Origin: Christensenella timonensis
GTDB taxonomy: Bacteria; Bacillota; Clostridia; Christensenellales; Christensenellaceae
Reading direction: 5' to 3'
Length of the DNA stretch: 64,000 nt
NCBI RefSeq assembly: GCF_900087015.1
Contig: NZ_FLKP01000002.1
Location: 868,001-932,000 of the forward strand
In this document: positions 28,494 to 38,020 of the stretch, in pieces
Position numbering within the stretch: the stretch's first letter is position 1
How the letters are laid out: every line of letters begins with the position of its first letter
Translations under genes and position numbers: made by a program
Notes under the pieces: generated by a model
The model's database searches: none
Told to the model about the DNA's origin: nothing
Seen by the model: the letters and a program-made list of their open reading frames with translations, nothing else

Positions 28494-29216
28494 ATGATTA
28501 TTGTAAAAGAGCTATATAAACAATTCAATGAAAATGTTGTGCTTAAAGGAATCGATGAGCACATTGAGCGCGGGGAAAAAGTAGTGATTGTCGGGCCGTC
28601 GGGGAGCGGAAAGTCTACCTTCCTGCGGTGCCTGAATATGCTTGAGGTACCGACCGGCGGTGAGATCTGGTTCGAAGGAAAACTTTTGACCGATAAGAAT
28701 ACAAATATCGATAAAGTACGCCAAAAAATGGGTATGGTTTTCCAGCAGTTCAATTTGTTTCCCCACAAGACCGTAGGCCAGAATATTACGCTTGCTCCAT
28801 TAAAACTTGGCTTGATGACGGAGGATGAAGCGCAGGAACGTGCAGAAACACTCTTGAAAAGAATCGGATTATCGGATAAAATAGATTCATACCCTTCGCA
28901 GCTTTCGGGAGGGCAGCAACAGCGTGTGGCGATTGTGCGTGCACTTGCGATGAATCCGGATGTGATGCTCTTTGATGAGCCGACGTCTGCGCTCGATCCT
29001 GAAATGGTGGGCGAGGTGCTTGACTTTATGCATACGCTTGCAGATGAAGGAATGACAATGGTTGTCGTTACACATGAAATGGGGTTTGCGAAGGAAGTTG
29101 CAACCCGTTGCCTGTTTATGGACGAGGGCAAAGTTCTCGAACAGGCGCCGCCGGCAGAATTTTTCGATTCTCCGAAGAACTCACGGCTGCAGGATTTTCT
29201 TTCCAAAGTATTGTAA
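28494..29216 (+). CDS. Polar amino-acid ABC transporter ATP-binding protein (GlnQ type)
   Basis: 240 residues, usual for the family. It has Walker [10 protein letters not shown], the Q-loop [12 protein letters not shown], the signature [17 protein letters not shown], Walker [17 protein letters not shown] and the switch VVTHEMGFA. It powers uptake with the permease (9 bp upstream) and the binding lipoprotein. The tRNA-Arg gene begins 20 bp after its stop, so the tRNA may share its transcript. Confidence 0.93.
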   Translation: MIIVKELYKQFNENVVLKGIDEHIERGEKVVIVGPSGSGKSTFLRCLNMLEVPTGGEIWFEGKLLTDKNTNIDKVRQKMGMVFQQFNLFPHKTVGQNITLAPLKLGLMTEDEAQERAETLLKRIGLSDKIDSYPSQLSGGQQQRVAIVRALAMNPDVMLFDEPTSALDPEMVGEVLDFMHTLADEGMTMVVVTHEMGFAKEVATRCLFMDEGKVLEQAPPAEFFDSPKNSRLQDFLSKVL

Positions 29217-29236
29217 ACTGCATTTTGCAGTTTCAT

Positions 29237-29313
29237 GTGCTCGTAGCTCAGCTGGATAGAGCGCAGGACTCCGACTCCTGAGGCCAGAGGTTCGAATCCT
29301 CCCGGGCACACCA
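29237..29313 (+). tRNA. tRNA-Arg (anticodon CCG)
   Basis: A 77-base cloverleaf with encoded CCA. The acceptor GTGCTCG pairs with CGGGCAC, the D-stem is GCTC/GAGC, the anticodon stem CAGGA/TCCTG has loop CTCCGAC (anticodon CCG, reads CGG), and the T-loop is TTCGAAT. The first T-stem pair looks like an A-C mismatch. No second copy of the 3' end was seen in the window that would mark an integrated element. Confidence 0.95.
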
Positions 29314-29343
29314 AACGCCGCAAATCAAAGGATTGCGGCGTTT
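29313..29343. terminator. Hairpin after tRNA-Arg, likely transcript end
   Basis: AAACGCCGCAA (29313-29323) and TTGCGGCGTTT (29333-29343) form an 11-bp stem. The following bases are only weakly T-rich on the plus strand, so termination strength is uncertain. Confidence 0.5.
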
Positions 29344-29450
29344 CACTTGTCTTCCTGCATATCTTAGGTTTTCTTCCGTGTATTGCAACGATGCCATGTC
29401 TCTTGACTTTTTGCAGGACGCCTGGAACAGATGCCGGGTTTCGCTCGCCG

Positions 29451-30908
29451 CTATCCGTTCAAATGCTGGTCGTTTTGAAAAAATGTTTCCCACGGGTCTT
29501 TTTGCCGCAGCCTTGCCGCCGCGTTTTTGATCGTAACAGCCTTGGGACTTACCGTATCCAGTTCCGCCCATGAAATCGGCATGGAGACCGGCGCGCCGTC
29601 CCGCGCCCTTACGGAGTAAGGGGCGACGCTTGTCGCACCCCTGCCGTTTCGGATCCAGTCGATAAAAATCCTGCCTTTCCGCTTTTCTTTCCGGACGTTG
29701 CTGGTGTAGCGCTGCGGCCACGTCGCCTCCATTGTTTTTGCTATATTCCGGGCAAAGCCATGGAAGGTATCCCAATCGGCCGACGGCCGGAACGGGATGA
29801 CGATATGGTATCCCTTGCCGCCGCTCGTTTTCAGGTAAGACACCAGCGAAAGCTGGTCCAGCAAGCTTTTCAAATCCCGGACGCCCTGCCGGATTTGCCC
29901 CAAAGCCATACCCTCGTCGGGATCGAGGTCAAAGACCATGGTGTCCGGCTGTTCCAACGTCTCCACGCGGCTGCCCCAGGTGTGAAATTCCAGCGTGTTC
30001 ATCTGCACTTCGGACAATAGTCCGTCTATGTCCTTCACATAATAGTAATCCTTTATTTCTCCATTTTTCGTGGGCACGGGAACCGCAAAGACGCCCTTTT
30101 CCTTTGAGGGGTGCCTCTTGAAAAAGCATGCGCTGCCGATACCGCCCGGGCAGCGCACCGTGCTGATGATCCGGTTTTCCACATACGGCATCATGCGCCC
30201 CGCAACGTTCCGATAATATGCGGCAATGTCGCCCTTCGTAATGCCGTCCTTTTCATACAGGACCTTATCGGCATGCGTGATTGCCCTCTGGGCGAAAACC
30301 GTTTTGCGCGCCTCCTGTTTTTCCGGCTCACCCGCAGCTTTCCCGTCCGCTTCAATTTCCGCCATCGTGCGGCCGGTTTTGACGCTCGTCGTAAACTGTT
30401 TGGCGTCATATGCGTTTTCAAATCGGTCTTTTTCCTTGATCAGCAGCCAGTTATGCCCGCTCTCGCCGGACTTGGGCTTCATCCTGACCAGCGCCCATTT
30501 TCCCAGCATCCTGCTGCCTTCCAGCGTAAACTTCAGGGAGCCGTCCGCAAAGCCTTTGCCTGCGTCCTCCAGCGGTTGCCATGTCCCTTCGTCCCAGATC
30601 ATGACCGTCCCGCCGCCGTATTGCCCTTTGGGAATCGTACCCTCAAAATTGCGGTATTCCAGCGGATGGTCTTCCACCTGTACCGCCAGCCGCTTGTCGT
30701 GGCTGTCGTAAGACGGCCCTTTGGGCACTGCCCAGCTTTTCAGCACGCCGTCCCATTCCAGGCGAAAATCATAATGATCCCGGCTCGCTATATGATGCTG
30801 CACCACAAACCGAAGCTGCGCCGCATTCCCTGCCGGCACATCGCCGCGCGGCTCATTCGTTTTTGTAAATTGTCGTTTTTGATTATATTCTTTGAGTTTT
30901 TCAGTCAT
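29451..30908 (-). CDS. ligD: LigD-type NHEJ protein: 3'-phosphoesterase plus polymerase/primase domains
   Basis: 485 residues. An N-terminal phosphoesterase (PE) domain (about 25-180) has HHIASRDHYDFRLEW, LKSWAVPKGPS and VEDHPLEYRNFEGTIPKGQYG. A polymerase/primase (POL) domain (about 220-480) has VFDLDPDEG with the metal Asp pair, TSGGKGYHIVIPF, IDWIRNGRGATSVAPYSVRA and PISWAEL. These trim and fill broken DNA ends before ligation. The ligase domain present in many LigD proteins is missing and is encoded separately 24 bp upstream in the operon. PE precedes POL, as in Pseudomonas LigD with the ligase taken out. It is the last gene of the Ku-ligase-LigD operon. Confidence 0.92.
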   Translation of the reverse strand: MTEKLKEYNQKRQFTKTNEPRGDVPAGNAAQLRFVVQHHIASRDHYDFRLEWDGVLKSWAVPKGPSYDSHDKRLAVQVEDHPLEYRNFEGTIPKGQYGGGTVMIWDEGTWQPLEDAGKGFADGSLKFTLEGSRMLGKWALVRMKPKSGESGHNWLLIKEKDRFENAYDAKQFTTSVKTGRTMAEIEADGKAAGEPEKQEARKTVFAQRAITHADKVLYEKDGITKGDIAAYYRNVAGRMMPYVENRIISTVRCPGGIGSACFFKRHPSKEKGVFAVPVPTKNGEIKDYYYVKDIDGLLSEVQMNTLEFHTWGSRVETLEQPDTMVFDLDPDEGMALGQIRQGVRDLKSLLDQLSLVSYLKTSGGKGYHIVIPFRPSADWDTFHGFARNIAKTMEATWPQRYTSNVRKEKRKGRIFIDWIRNGRGATSVAPYSVRARDGAPVSMPISWAELDTVSPKAVTIKNAAARLRQKDPWETFFQNDQHLNG

Positions 30909-30932
30909 CAGCCGACACTCGCTTTCCTCATT

Positions 30933-31877
30933 TTACACTTTATATATTGCTTCCCTTGGGGTTTTATCCATCCTCAGTCCTTTGAATATAGGCTGCCGTA
31001 TCATGCCGCCTGCCGTCCGGTTCAAAAACTCCACCGTACACACCAGCCGAAGTTTGATCCAAACGGCTTTTTCGTTTCCAGAGGGCAATTCGTTGCTAAA
31101 AGGCGGCTTGCCCGCCATCTTCTGCTTTTTGATCATTGCAAAGTCCTCCCGTGAATCGCTGAGCGAGGCGTGCCCCATATACAGCAGCCTTCCGTTTTCG
31201 TCGTACTGCCCCAGTATGGCGCTGATGATGTGGGCTGAATTTTGCACATACCCGCACACCACAAAATCGTCGTCGCGCAGGTTTTTAATTTTCATCCAGT
31301 CCGCCGTGCGCCTGCCCTGGTAATACCTGCTGTTGTTCTTTTTCGCTATCATACCCTCCAGGCCCCGCTGCTTCACCAATTCAAAAAGCTCGATTCCCCG
31401 CCCCTCGATATACCGTGAGACCGAGATACGCTCGTTTTCCACAACGGTAGCCTCAAGCAGCTTTTTCCGGTCGGAAAGACTCTCTTCGGTCACCAGCCTG
31501 CCGCCTGCGTAAAGGATATCGAATGCGACAAATGTAGCGGGGATTTTCCGCGACATCCTGTCTATCCGCGCTTTATTGGACATCAATGCCCGTTGCTTGA
31601 TTTCTTCAAAATCCAAACCGCCGCCCGCTGCGGAAATCAGCTCGCCGTCAAGGATGCATTTTTGGTTGGCCTGCTTGTGCAGGCCCGCAAGCTCGGGCAT
31701 CTTAGGAAGCAGTTTACCGCCCCGCCGGTTCAGGAGCATCGTGCCTTTCCCGTCTAAATACGCGAGACAGCGTACGCCGTCCAGCTTCAGCTCAAACAGG
31801 TATTCGTCGTCGTCAAACGGATCGGCAGTTTTCCCAACCAGCATCGGCCGCAGGCTTTTATCGTCAAACGCGTCCAT
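30933..31877 (-). CDS. ATP-dependent DNA ligase (LigD-type ligase domain)
   Basis: 314 residues, the size of a bare LigD ligase core. Motif I is LKLDGVRCLAYLDG with the nucleotide-accepting Lys. Later motifs EGMIAKK and DWMKIKN are also clear, and an OB-fold with SLSDSREDFAMIKKQ follows. It seals double-strand breaks with Ku. Its ATG overlaps the Ku stop (TAATG), so the two are translationally coupled. No zinc finger or BRCT domain is present, which separates it from NAD-dependent LigA. Confidence 0.92.
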   Translation of the reverse strand: MDAFDDKSLRPMLVGKTADPFDDDEYLFELKLDGVRCLAYLDGKGTMLLNRRGGKLLPKMPELAGLHKQANQKCILDGELISAAGGGLDFEEIKQRALMSNKARIDRMSRKIPATFVAFDILYAGGRLVTEESLSDRKKLLEATVVENERISVSRYIEGRGIELFELVKQRGLEGMIAKKNNSRYYQGRRTADWMKIKNLRDDDFVVCGYVQNSAHIISAILGQYDENGRLLYMGHASLSDSREDFAMIKKQKMAGKPPFSNELPSGNEKAVWIKLRLVCTVEFLNRTAGGMIRQPIFKGLRMDKTPREAIYKV

Positions 31878-32647
31878 TATTTACCCGCCGCTTTTTTGTT
31901 TTTACCAAGGCTCGCTTTCAATGCGTCCATCAGGTCGATGATATTGCCCTGTTCTTCCTGTTTGGGCGCCACGATTTCCTGTCCTTCGATTTTCTTCTCG
32001 ATCAGGTCCCGCAGCCGGTTCTGGTACTCATCACTATACTGCTCCGGCCGGAACGCGCCGCCCATTTCATCGATCAGCTGCTTCGCCATATCCAGTTCTT
32101 TCTTATTCAGTTTGGAGTGGGGCAGTTCGCGGGGGAACTCTTTCACTTCGTCATAATAATACAAAGTCTCCATCAGGATGCCCTCCTTTTGGGGGATCAG
32201 CACCACCAGTGTTTCCTTGCTGCCCAGTACGACCTTGCCGATCGCCACCTTCTTTTCATCGTACATCGCCTGCCGGAGAAGCTCGAACGCTTTCTCTCCG
32301 CCCTTTTCCGGCAACACATAATACGATTTTTCATAATAGATGGGGTCTATTCCGTCAAGACCGGTAAAGAGCATGATCTGTATTGACCGGTCTTTTTCCG
32401 TCTTTATCTTTTCAAAATCGTCGTCTGTGACGACCACATACTTATCTTTTTCGTACTGGTACCCTTTTACGATATCGTCGTTGGTAAGCTCCTTTTTGCA
32501 GGAAGGGCATGTCTTTTTATACCGAACCCTTTCGTGGCTGTCTTTTACCAGTTGGTTGAAACGGATATCATTATCCTGCGTGGCGGTATACAATCCTACG
32601 GGTATGTGTACCAACCCAAACGAAATCGCGCTCTGTGTCCTGGGCAT
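31877..32647 (-). CDS. ku: Ku protein of non-homologous end joining
   Basis: About 256 residues. It begins MPRTQSAISFGLVHIPVGLYTAT, a very typical bacterial Ku N-terminus, and continues with RYKKTCPSCKKELTNDDIVKGYQYEKDKYVVVTDDDFE, then PIYYEKSYYVLPEKGGEKAF, and the C-terminal YSDEYQNRLRDLIEKKI with a basic Lys-rich tail. It forms a ring on DNA ends and recruits the ligase and LigD. ATG 32647 has AAAGGAGG 6 bp upstream; the frame runs 9 codons further without a better signal. It is divergent from the CRISPR-Cas operon. Confidence 0.95.
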   Translation of the reverse strand: MPRTQSAISFGLVHIPVGLYTATQDNDIRFNQLVKDSHERVRYKKTCPSCKKELTNDDIVKGYQYEKDKYVVVTDDDFEKIKTEKDRSIQIMLFTGLDGIDPIYYEKSYYVLPEKGGEKAFELLRQAMYDEKKVAIGKVVLGSKETLVVLIPQKEGILMETLYYYDEVKEFPRELPHSKLNKKELDMAKQLIDEMGGAFRPEQYSDEYQNRLRDLIEKKIEGQEIVAPKQEEQGNIIDLMDALKASLGKNKKAAGK

Positions 32648-32757
32648 AATATTCCCTCCTTTAACATTGTGCACTATATATAAACATTTTTACTTTGGCT
32701 AAAAGGCCCTTTCCTGTCAGGGCCCACTCGAGGCATAATAAATGGAAGGTCAAGTCC

Positions 32758-32786
32758 TTGTAATATTTTGTAAATTGCACTATAAT
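32758..32786 (+). promoter_or_regulatory. Promoter of the cas operon
   Basis: TTGTAA (32758-32763) and TATAAT (32781-32786) with a 17-bp spacer. This predicts a 5' leader of about 125 nt before cas3. A GGCCCT/AGGGCC dyad (32705-32724) lies just upstream, between the Ku and cas promoters. Confidence 0.55.
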
Positions 32787-32919
32787 GAAATAAATCCTAT
32801 GTATGAGTTTTTGTTCCGATAGCATAGGATATCCAACGATTGTCGGCACTTAAAACGTTACGATCTCTGGCAATTTGTAGCGCAAACCCTGCGCGAAGGT
32901 AAAGGCAGGCGGTTGAGCG

Positions 32920-35265
32920 GTGTATGGTAAGGAGCTCGCAAGGAAAAATACCCGGGACGAAACACAAAGCCTGCTTGAGCACGCAAAAAATGTAGCTGCT
33001 ATTTCCACAGCAAATTCGCACTACCCCAATATGTCCAGGCTTATCGCGTATCTTCATGATTTGGGCAAACTTTCCGACGCGTTTCAGCGCTATATCAGAG
33101 ACGGCGGAGAACGCGGAAGCGTTATCCACGCGTGGCAAGGCGCTTTTTTTGCAAATGAAATCTTTCAAGACCACGGTGCGCCAGAGGCTTTGCTGCTCAA
33201 GGAAATGATCGGTTTTTGCATTACCTCACATCATAATCATCTTGCGGACGGTATTGCGCCGGACGGGGCAACCGATTATTTCGACAAGCTGCTGAACACT
33301 GACGACGCTAAGTATTCCTATGATACGGTCAAAAACAAAATAACGGATGTGGAAAAGGAAAAGCTGCAGAGCCTGTTTGAAGAAGCGGTTCGCGAGACCT
33401 GCGCCTTGCTGGTTGAAATCCAACACACCTATCAGAATGGAAGTTCTGCCACTTTTGCCCTTGGATTGGCTGTGAAGTATCTTTATTCCTGTTTGGTCGA
33501 TGCAGACAGGTTTGACGCATATTTATTTGATGTAAATGAAAAATTCCTTTGTTCCGCGACGGATTGGAATACGTTAACCCAAACGTTTGAAAAAAATATC
33601 GCCTTGTTTTCAAGCGATACGGATATCGCAAAAATCAGGAAATCCGTATCCGGTAAATGCAAAGCCGCCGCAGACCATGAAACCGGGATTTACCAGCTTC
33701 TGGTACCGACCGGGGGCGGGAAAACACTGTCTTCTTTGCGCTTCGCGCTGCACCATTGCAAAAAGCGAAACAAGAAACGGATTATTTATGTGATTCCCTA
33801 CCTGTCCATTATTGAACAGACGGCAAAATCCATACGTGGTATTTTGGATTTGGATGAGGACAGCGACATTGTTTTTGAGCATCACTCGAACACCCCGGAG
33901 CCGGAGGATGAAAAGGCTTCCGAAACGCAAAAGCGGATGGCGGCGCGGTGGGACAGCCCCATCGTCATCACCACCATGGTACAATTCCTGGAATCTGTGA
34001 TGTCTGCCAAAAGCGGCAAGCTGCGTAAATTCGCTTCTATGGCGGACGCGGTCATTATCTTTGATGAAATACAATCCATGCCGATAAAGGCCATCCACTG
34101 TTTCAATGAAGTCGTCTCGTTTTTATCCAAGATATTAAACGCTACGGTTCTCCTTTGTTCTGCGACGCAGCCCGCCTTAGAATCTACCCAGCGCAGCAAC
34201 CTCCTGCTTGCAGAGCACCCAAGGCTTATTGATTGCGCCAATGAATTCAGCCATATGAAACGTGTGAACATTGCGGCCGCAGCCGAGCGCGATGTTTGTT
34301 CCGCGGCGGATTTTATTATGGACAAAGCAAATGAAAATGGGAACTGCCTTGTCATTGTGAACACCAGGAAATCTGCGCTTGAATTGTTTCACACAATAAA
34401 AAGCCGAAATATTGATTTTGAAGTTTTGCACCTGAGCACTTCCATGTGTGCTTCGCACCGTATGGCAGTCATTCAAAAAATGAGAGAGCGCCTTGATAAC
34501 GGCGAAAAAGTGATTTGTATTTCTACCCAGTTAATTGAAGCGGGCGTCGATATTTCGTTTGCATGCGTGATCCGCAGTATGGCAGGGCTGGACTCGATTG
34601 CACAGGCCGCAGGCAGGTGTAACCGAAACGGCGAAAGCGCTGAACCCAAAAAGGTTTACATATTTCCGTTGAAAGGCGAAAATCTTGACAGGCTGCCTGA
34701 TATCAGGTCGGGCAAGGAAACGACGCTCCGCATAATCCAACACAGGGGATCGGACGTTGATTTGCTGGATGAAACGGTGATGTGCGAATTTTATCGCCAA
34801 TATTTTGCCGGCAAAGACGCACAGATGGATTACCCGGCCAACCAAAATGGAAGTATCTATGCCATGCTGTCAGGCAACAAATCCGGAGTGCGGAATTATT
34901 GTAATAAAACCGGCAAGAACTTTCCTCATTTTATATCGCAGGCTTTCCATACCGCAGACGCAAACTTCAACGTGATCGATAAAAACACAACGTCGGCCGT
35001 CGCTATGTATAAAGAGGCGAAAAGGTGGATTGCCGAATACAAAAGCCAGCCACCCAATATTTTTACGAAAGAGAAAGTACAAATCCTCAGGAAGCTGCAG
35101 AGATTCAGCGTTCCCCTGTATGAGTATGAGCTGAAAAAGCTTTCGGAAAGACGGGCACTGTCGCCATTGGATGAGGAAACGGGTATGCTGCTTCTCGACG
35201 AAAATTATTATTCACAAGATACAGGGCTGGTACTAGAGATCGTTCAGGACAATCTTATTGTTTAG
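32920..35265 (+). CDS. cas3: CRISPR-associated helicase/nuclease Cas3 (type I-C)
   Basis: 781 residues. The HD nuclease domain comes first: H21 in [10 protein letters not shown]46-D47 in YLHDLGK, H70 and the H104-H105 pair. Then an SF2 helicase with [12 protein letters not shown] (Walker A), FDEIQSMP (DExx box near 381), LLCSATQP (motif III) and [10 protein letters not shown] (motif VI). It degrades DNA unwound by Cascade-bound targets. Translation must start at GTG 32920, because a TGA stop lies two codons upstream in frame; no good ribosome binding site is visible. First gene of a cas operon in the standard I-C order. Confidence 0.95.
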   Translation: MYGKELARKNTRDETQSLLEHAKNVAAISTANSHYPNMSRLIAYLHDLGKLSDAFQRYIRDGGERGSVIHAWQGAFFANEIFQDHGAPEALLLKEMIGFCITSHHNHLADGIAPDGATDYFDKLLNTDDAKYSYDTVKNKITDVEKEKLQSLFEEAVRETCALLVEIQHTYQNGSSATFALGLAVKYLYSCLVDADRFDAYLFDVNEKFLCSATDWNTLTQTFEKNIALFSSDTDIAKIRKSVSGKCKAAADHETGIYQLLVPTGGGKTLSSLRFALHHCKKRNKKRIIYVIPYLSIIEQTAKSIRGILDLDEDSDIVFEHHSNTPEPEDEKASETQKRMAARWDSPIVITTMVQFLESVMSAKSGKLRKFASMADAVIIFDEIQSMPIKAIHCFNEVVSFLSKILNATVLLCSATQPALESTQRSNLLLAEHPRLIDCANEFSHMKRVNIAAAAERDVCSAADFIMDKANENGNCLVIVNTRKSALELFHTIKSRNIDFEVLHLSTSMCASHRMAVIQKMRERLDNGEKVICISTQLIEAGVDISFACVIRSMAGLDSIAQAAGRCNRNGESAEPKKVYIFPLKGENLDRLPDIRSGKETTLRIIQHRGSDVDLLDETVMCEFYRQYFAGKDAQMDYPANQNGSIYAMLSGNKSGVRNYCNKTGKNFPHFISQAFHTADANFNVIDKNTTSAVAMYKEAKRWIAEYKSQPPNIFTKEKVQILRKLQRFSVPLYEYELKKLSERRALSPLDEETGMLLLDENYYSQDTGLVLEIVQDNLIV

Positions 35266-35279
35266 CGAGGAGGAAGCGA

Positions 35280-36047
35280 ATGAAGGACGATGTGATAAGC
35301 AAGATCGTAAAAAAAAGGAATTCAATCGAGTTTGAGGCGTATGCAAAATACGCGTTGTTCTCAGACCCGGTGACCCGTGTCGGCGGCGAAAAATTCTCCT
35401 ACCAGGTACCGACGTATCAGGCGATCAAAGGGATTGTGGAATCGATCTACTGGAAGCCTACTTTGATTTGGGTGATCGACGCCGTCAGGATCGTAAACAA
35501 AATCCAGACCGAGGGCAAGGGGATACGCCCGATTAAAATGAGCGGGGGCAATGATTTAGCATACTATACCTATCTGAAAGACGTGCGGTATCAAGTGCTC
35601 GCGCATTTTGAATGGAACGAGAACCGCCCGGAACTGCAAAATGACCGCAATGAAAACAAGCACCATAACATCGCCAAACGCAGCATTGAAAAAGGCGGCC
35701 GGCGTGATATTTTTCTTGGGACGAGGGAATGCCAGGGATACGTTGAACCATGTGAGTTTGGGAGCGGCGATGGCTTTTATGACGATTACAACGAATTGAG
35801 TTTTGGTTTTATGTTTCATGGGATCGATTATCCGGATGAAAACAAAACCAGGAACGCGGACGGAACGCCCGCCCGGAATTTTGATATCCGCTTTTGGAAC
35901 TGCGTGATGCAGGACGGGATCATTGTTTTTCCACCGCCGGACGACAGCTCGTTGAAGCGCCGTACTGTATTTGAAAATCAGCAGGTGAAACAATTTATCT
36001 TCGGAGAGAACATGGCGCCTGTTGATGAAGAGGGGAGTGACGATTAG
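35280..36047 (+). CDS. cas5c: Cas5c (Cas5d), crRNA-processing endonuclease of type I-C
   Basis: 255 residues, usual for the family. N-terminal RAMP-type segments ([36 protein letters not shown]) are followed by the KHH in [11 protein letters not shown], which matches the Lys-His catalytic region of the Cas5d ribonuclease, and [16 protein letters not shown]. In type I-C this protein, not Cas6, cuts the repeat RNA. AGGAGG precedes its ATG, 14 bp after cas3, and its stop overlaps the cas8c GTG. Confidence 0.95.
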   Translation: MKDDVISKIVKKRNSIEFEAYAKYALFSDPVTRVGGEKFSYQVPTYQAIKGIVESIYWKPTLIWVIDAVRIVNKIQTEGKGIRPIKMSGGNDLAYYTYLKDVRYQVLAHFEWNENRPELQNDRNENKHHNIAKRSIEKGGRRDIFLGTRECQGYVEPCEFGSGDGFYDDYNELSFGFMFHGIDYPDENKTRNADGTPARNFDIRFWNCVMQDGIIVFPPPDDSSLKRRTVFENQQVKQFIFGENMAPVDEEGSDD

Positions 36048-38020
36048 TGGGATTGTTTCAAAACCTGCTGGAAACGTATGACAAGTGCAAGGACGCAATT
36101 GGGATCCCTGTAACCGACGCCGATGGCAGCGTCAATGAAAAGAAAACGCTGCTGCCGATTTTTCATACGACGTTCAAGTCGGAAATTTGCGTTTATCTCG
36201 ATTGCGATGGGGGCTTTGTCCGCGCAAGCCGCGACAGCAAGGAGACTACGATCATTATCCCCTGTACGGAGGAATCTTCGGGCCGCTCAAATGACAAAGC
36301 GAATCCACAGCCGCATCCGCTATGCGACCAATTGGACTATGTGGGAGGAATCAAGGATAAAGGCAGCAAAAACTACCTTGCACAGCTTGCCCAATGGAAA
36401 GGCGGCCATGCCGTGCTCGACGCAATCTATGCATATGTTGCGGGAGGGACGATTATTCCTGATTTAATGAAAAATGATATTTTTAAAGACAGTGAATATC
36501 GATCCGCGGCTGAAAACCCGGACGCGTCGTCCGTTGACTATGATAAAATCAGGAAGATCGGCGTCCGCTTTGCCGTACAAACGGGCGAGAGGGTTTCCAA
36601 TGTTTGGGAAGACAAGGAGATTCGGGAGGCATGGATAGACCATGTCCGCAGCAAAACAGCCGCTGGAGGTTCCCTGTTCGATTACCTGAGCGGATGCCCT
36701 GTCGATGCTGTGGCGTCCCAGCATCCGAAGAACATCAACGCGATGACAGGCAACGCGAAGCTCCTTTCCTGTAACGATACGAGCGGCTTCACTTTTCGCG
36801 GACGGTTTGCGGCGCAGGATGACGCGGTGATCGTTGACTATGTACAGTCGCAGAAGATGCACCAAATGCTCCGCTGGCTGATCGCCAATTACGGCTATAT
36901 GGTCGATTCGCAGGTCATTGTGACCTGGGCGGTCGACAGCGATACTGAAGTAAGGGAAAAGGCGCAGGACAATACGTTCAACCTCTTCAGGAATATGGAG
37001 AACATCGAAACGGATGCCGACGCTTTGTCGGACGCAAGCGCAACGGTTTATGCGGAATATTCCCAAAAGCTCAAAAATGCTTTGCAGGGATATGGAAAGG
37101 CAGGCGAGCTAAAGAAGCATGCGCGCAGGATTTGCATTGCGGTATTTGACGCTGCGACAACGGGCAGGATGGGCCTGTTGTTTTATCAGGAAATGCCCGA
37201 ACACACCTATCTTGAGAATATTGTCAACTGGCATAGCGACACTTCCTATTTTCTTACCGCATGGAAAAAAGAGAAGGGCGAAAACGGAAAAGACAAAAGT
37301 ACGATCATCCGTTATATAGGCGCGCCGTCTTATGACGATATTCTTTTCGCTGTGTATGGGAAACCGCGGGGCGGAAACGACGCTGGATATAACAACCTGA
37401 AAAAGAAAGTCCGCAAACAGCTTTTGGAGTGTATGTTCGGTAACTTTGCTTTACCTGGAAGCATGGTCAAAATGGCGGCGAACAGGACATCACACCCGAT
37501 GTCATTTACGGATGCAAAATGGGAGAACAGCGATAATGAGTGGACGCGCGCACTCAATATCACCTGTGCATTAATACGAAAATACTACAAACAACATGAC
37601 AAGGAGGGATTACCATTGGAACTGGATGAGCTTCAAAAAGACCGCAGCTATTTATACGGCAGATGGCTTGCCGTGGCAGATAAGATCGAAGAGGACGCTT
37701 TGCGCTCTAAGGGCAAGCAAGGCGAACGTGCTACCAACGCGATCAGGCTTATGAGCAGCTATGCTGTAAAACCGCTCACAACGAAGCTTACGTTAAGCCA
37801 ACAATTGCAGCCCTACATCAACCAGAGATACTCGCTTTACAAAAACTTTTTCTTGCCGCTCATTACAGAGATCGACGAAAAATTGGAAGAATACACGGAT
37901 AATAACGAGGCGCTGTCCCCGTTGTACCTGCTTGGCTATTCCGCACAATACCGTGCATTATCAAAAAATAATAAATTAAAAAATTCGGAGGAAAATGACG
38001 ATGGCAGTATTACAGAATAA
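36047..38020 (+). CDS. cas8c: Cas8c (Csd1), large subunit of the type I-C Cascade
   Basis: 657 residues. MGLFQNLLETYDKCKDAIG at the N-terminus, LPIFHTTFKSEICVYLD, DQLDYVGGIKDKGSKN and the central YVQSQKMHQMLRWLIANYG are typical Csd1 segments. The subunit recognises the PAM and supports the complex; its C-terminal part also supplies small-subunit function through an internal start in some I-C systems. A candidate internal start with GACAAGGAGG upstream lies near 37615 (TTG, LELDELQKD). The GTG start overlaps the cas5c stop by 1 bp. Confidence 0.95.
   Translation: MGLFQNLLETYDKCKDAIGIPVTDADGSVNEKKTLLPIFHTTFKSEICVYLDCDGGFVRASRDSKETTIIIPCTEESSGRSNDKANPQPHPLCDQLDYVGGIKDKGSKNYLAQLAQWKGGHAVLDAIYAYVAGGTIIPDLMKNDIFKDSEYRSAAENPDASSVDYDKIRKIGVRFAVQTGERVSNVWEDKEIREAWIDHVRSKTAAGGSLFDYLSGCPVDAVASQHPKNINAMTGNAKLLSCNDTSGFTFRGRFAAQDDAVIVDYVQSQKMHQMLRWLIANYGYMVDSQVIVTWAVDSDTEVREKAQDNTFNLFRNMENIETDADALSDASATVYAEYSQKLKNALQGYGKAGELKKHARRICIAVFDAATTGRMGLLFYQEMPEHTYLENIVNWHSDTSYFLTAWKKEKGENGKDKSTIIRYIGAPSYDDILFAVYGKPRGGNDAGYNNLKKKVRKQLLECMFGNFALPGSMVKMAANRTSHPMSFTDAKWENSDNEWTRALNITCALIRKYYKQHDKEGLPLELDELQKDRSYLYGRWLAVADKIEEDALRSKGKQGERATNAIRLMSSYAVKPLTTKLTLSQQLQPYINQRYSLYKNFFLPLITEIDEKLEEYTDNNEALSPLYLLGYSAQYRALSKNNKLKNSEENDDGSITE

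Noticed and set aside
30111-31154. A 347-codon plus-strand open frame.
   Set aside because: It is antisense to LigD and the ligase, which have clear motifs; no ribosome binding site or family motif was seen.
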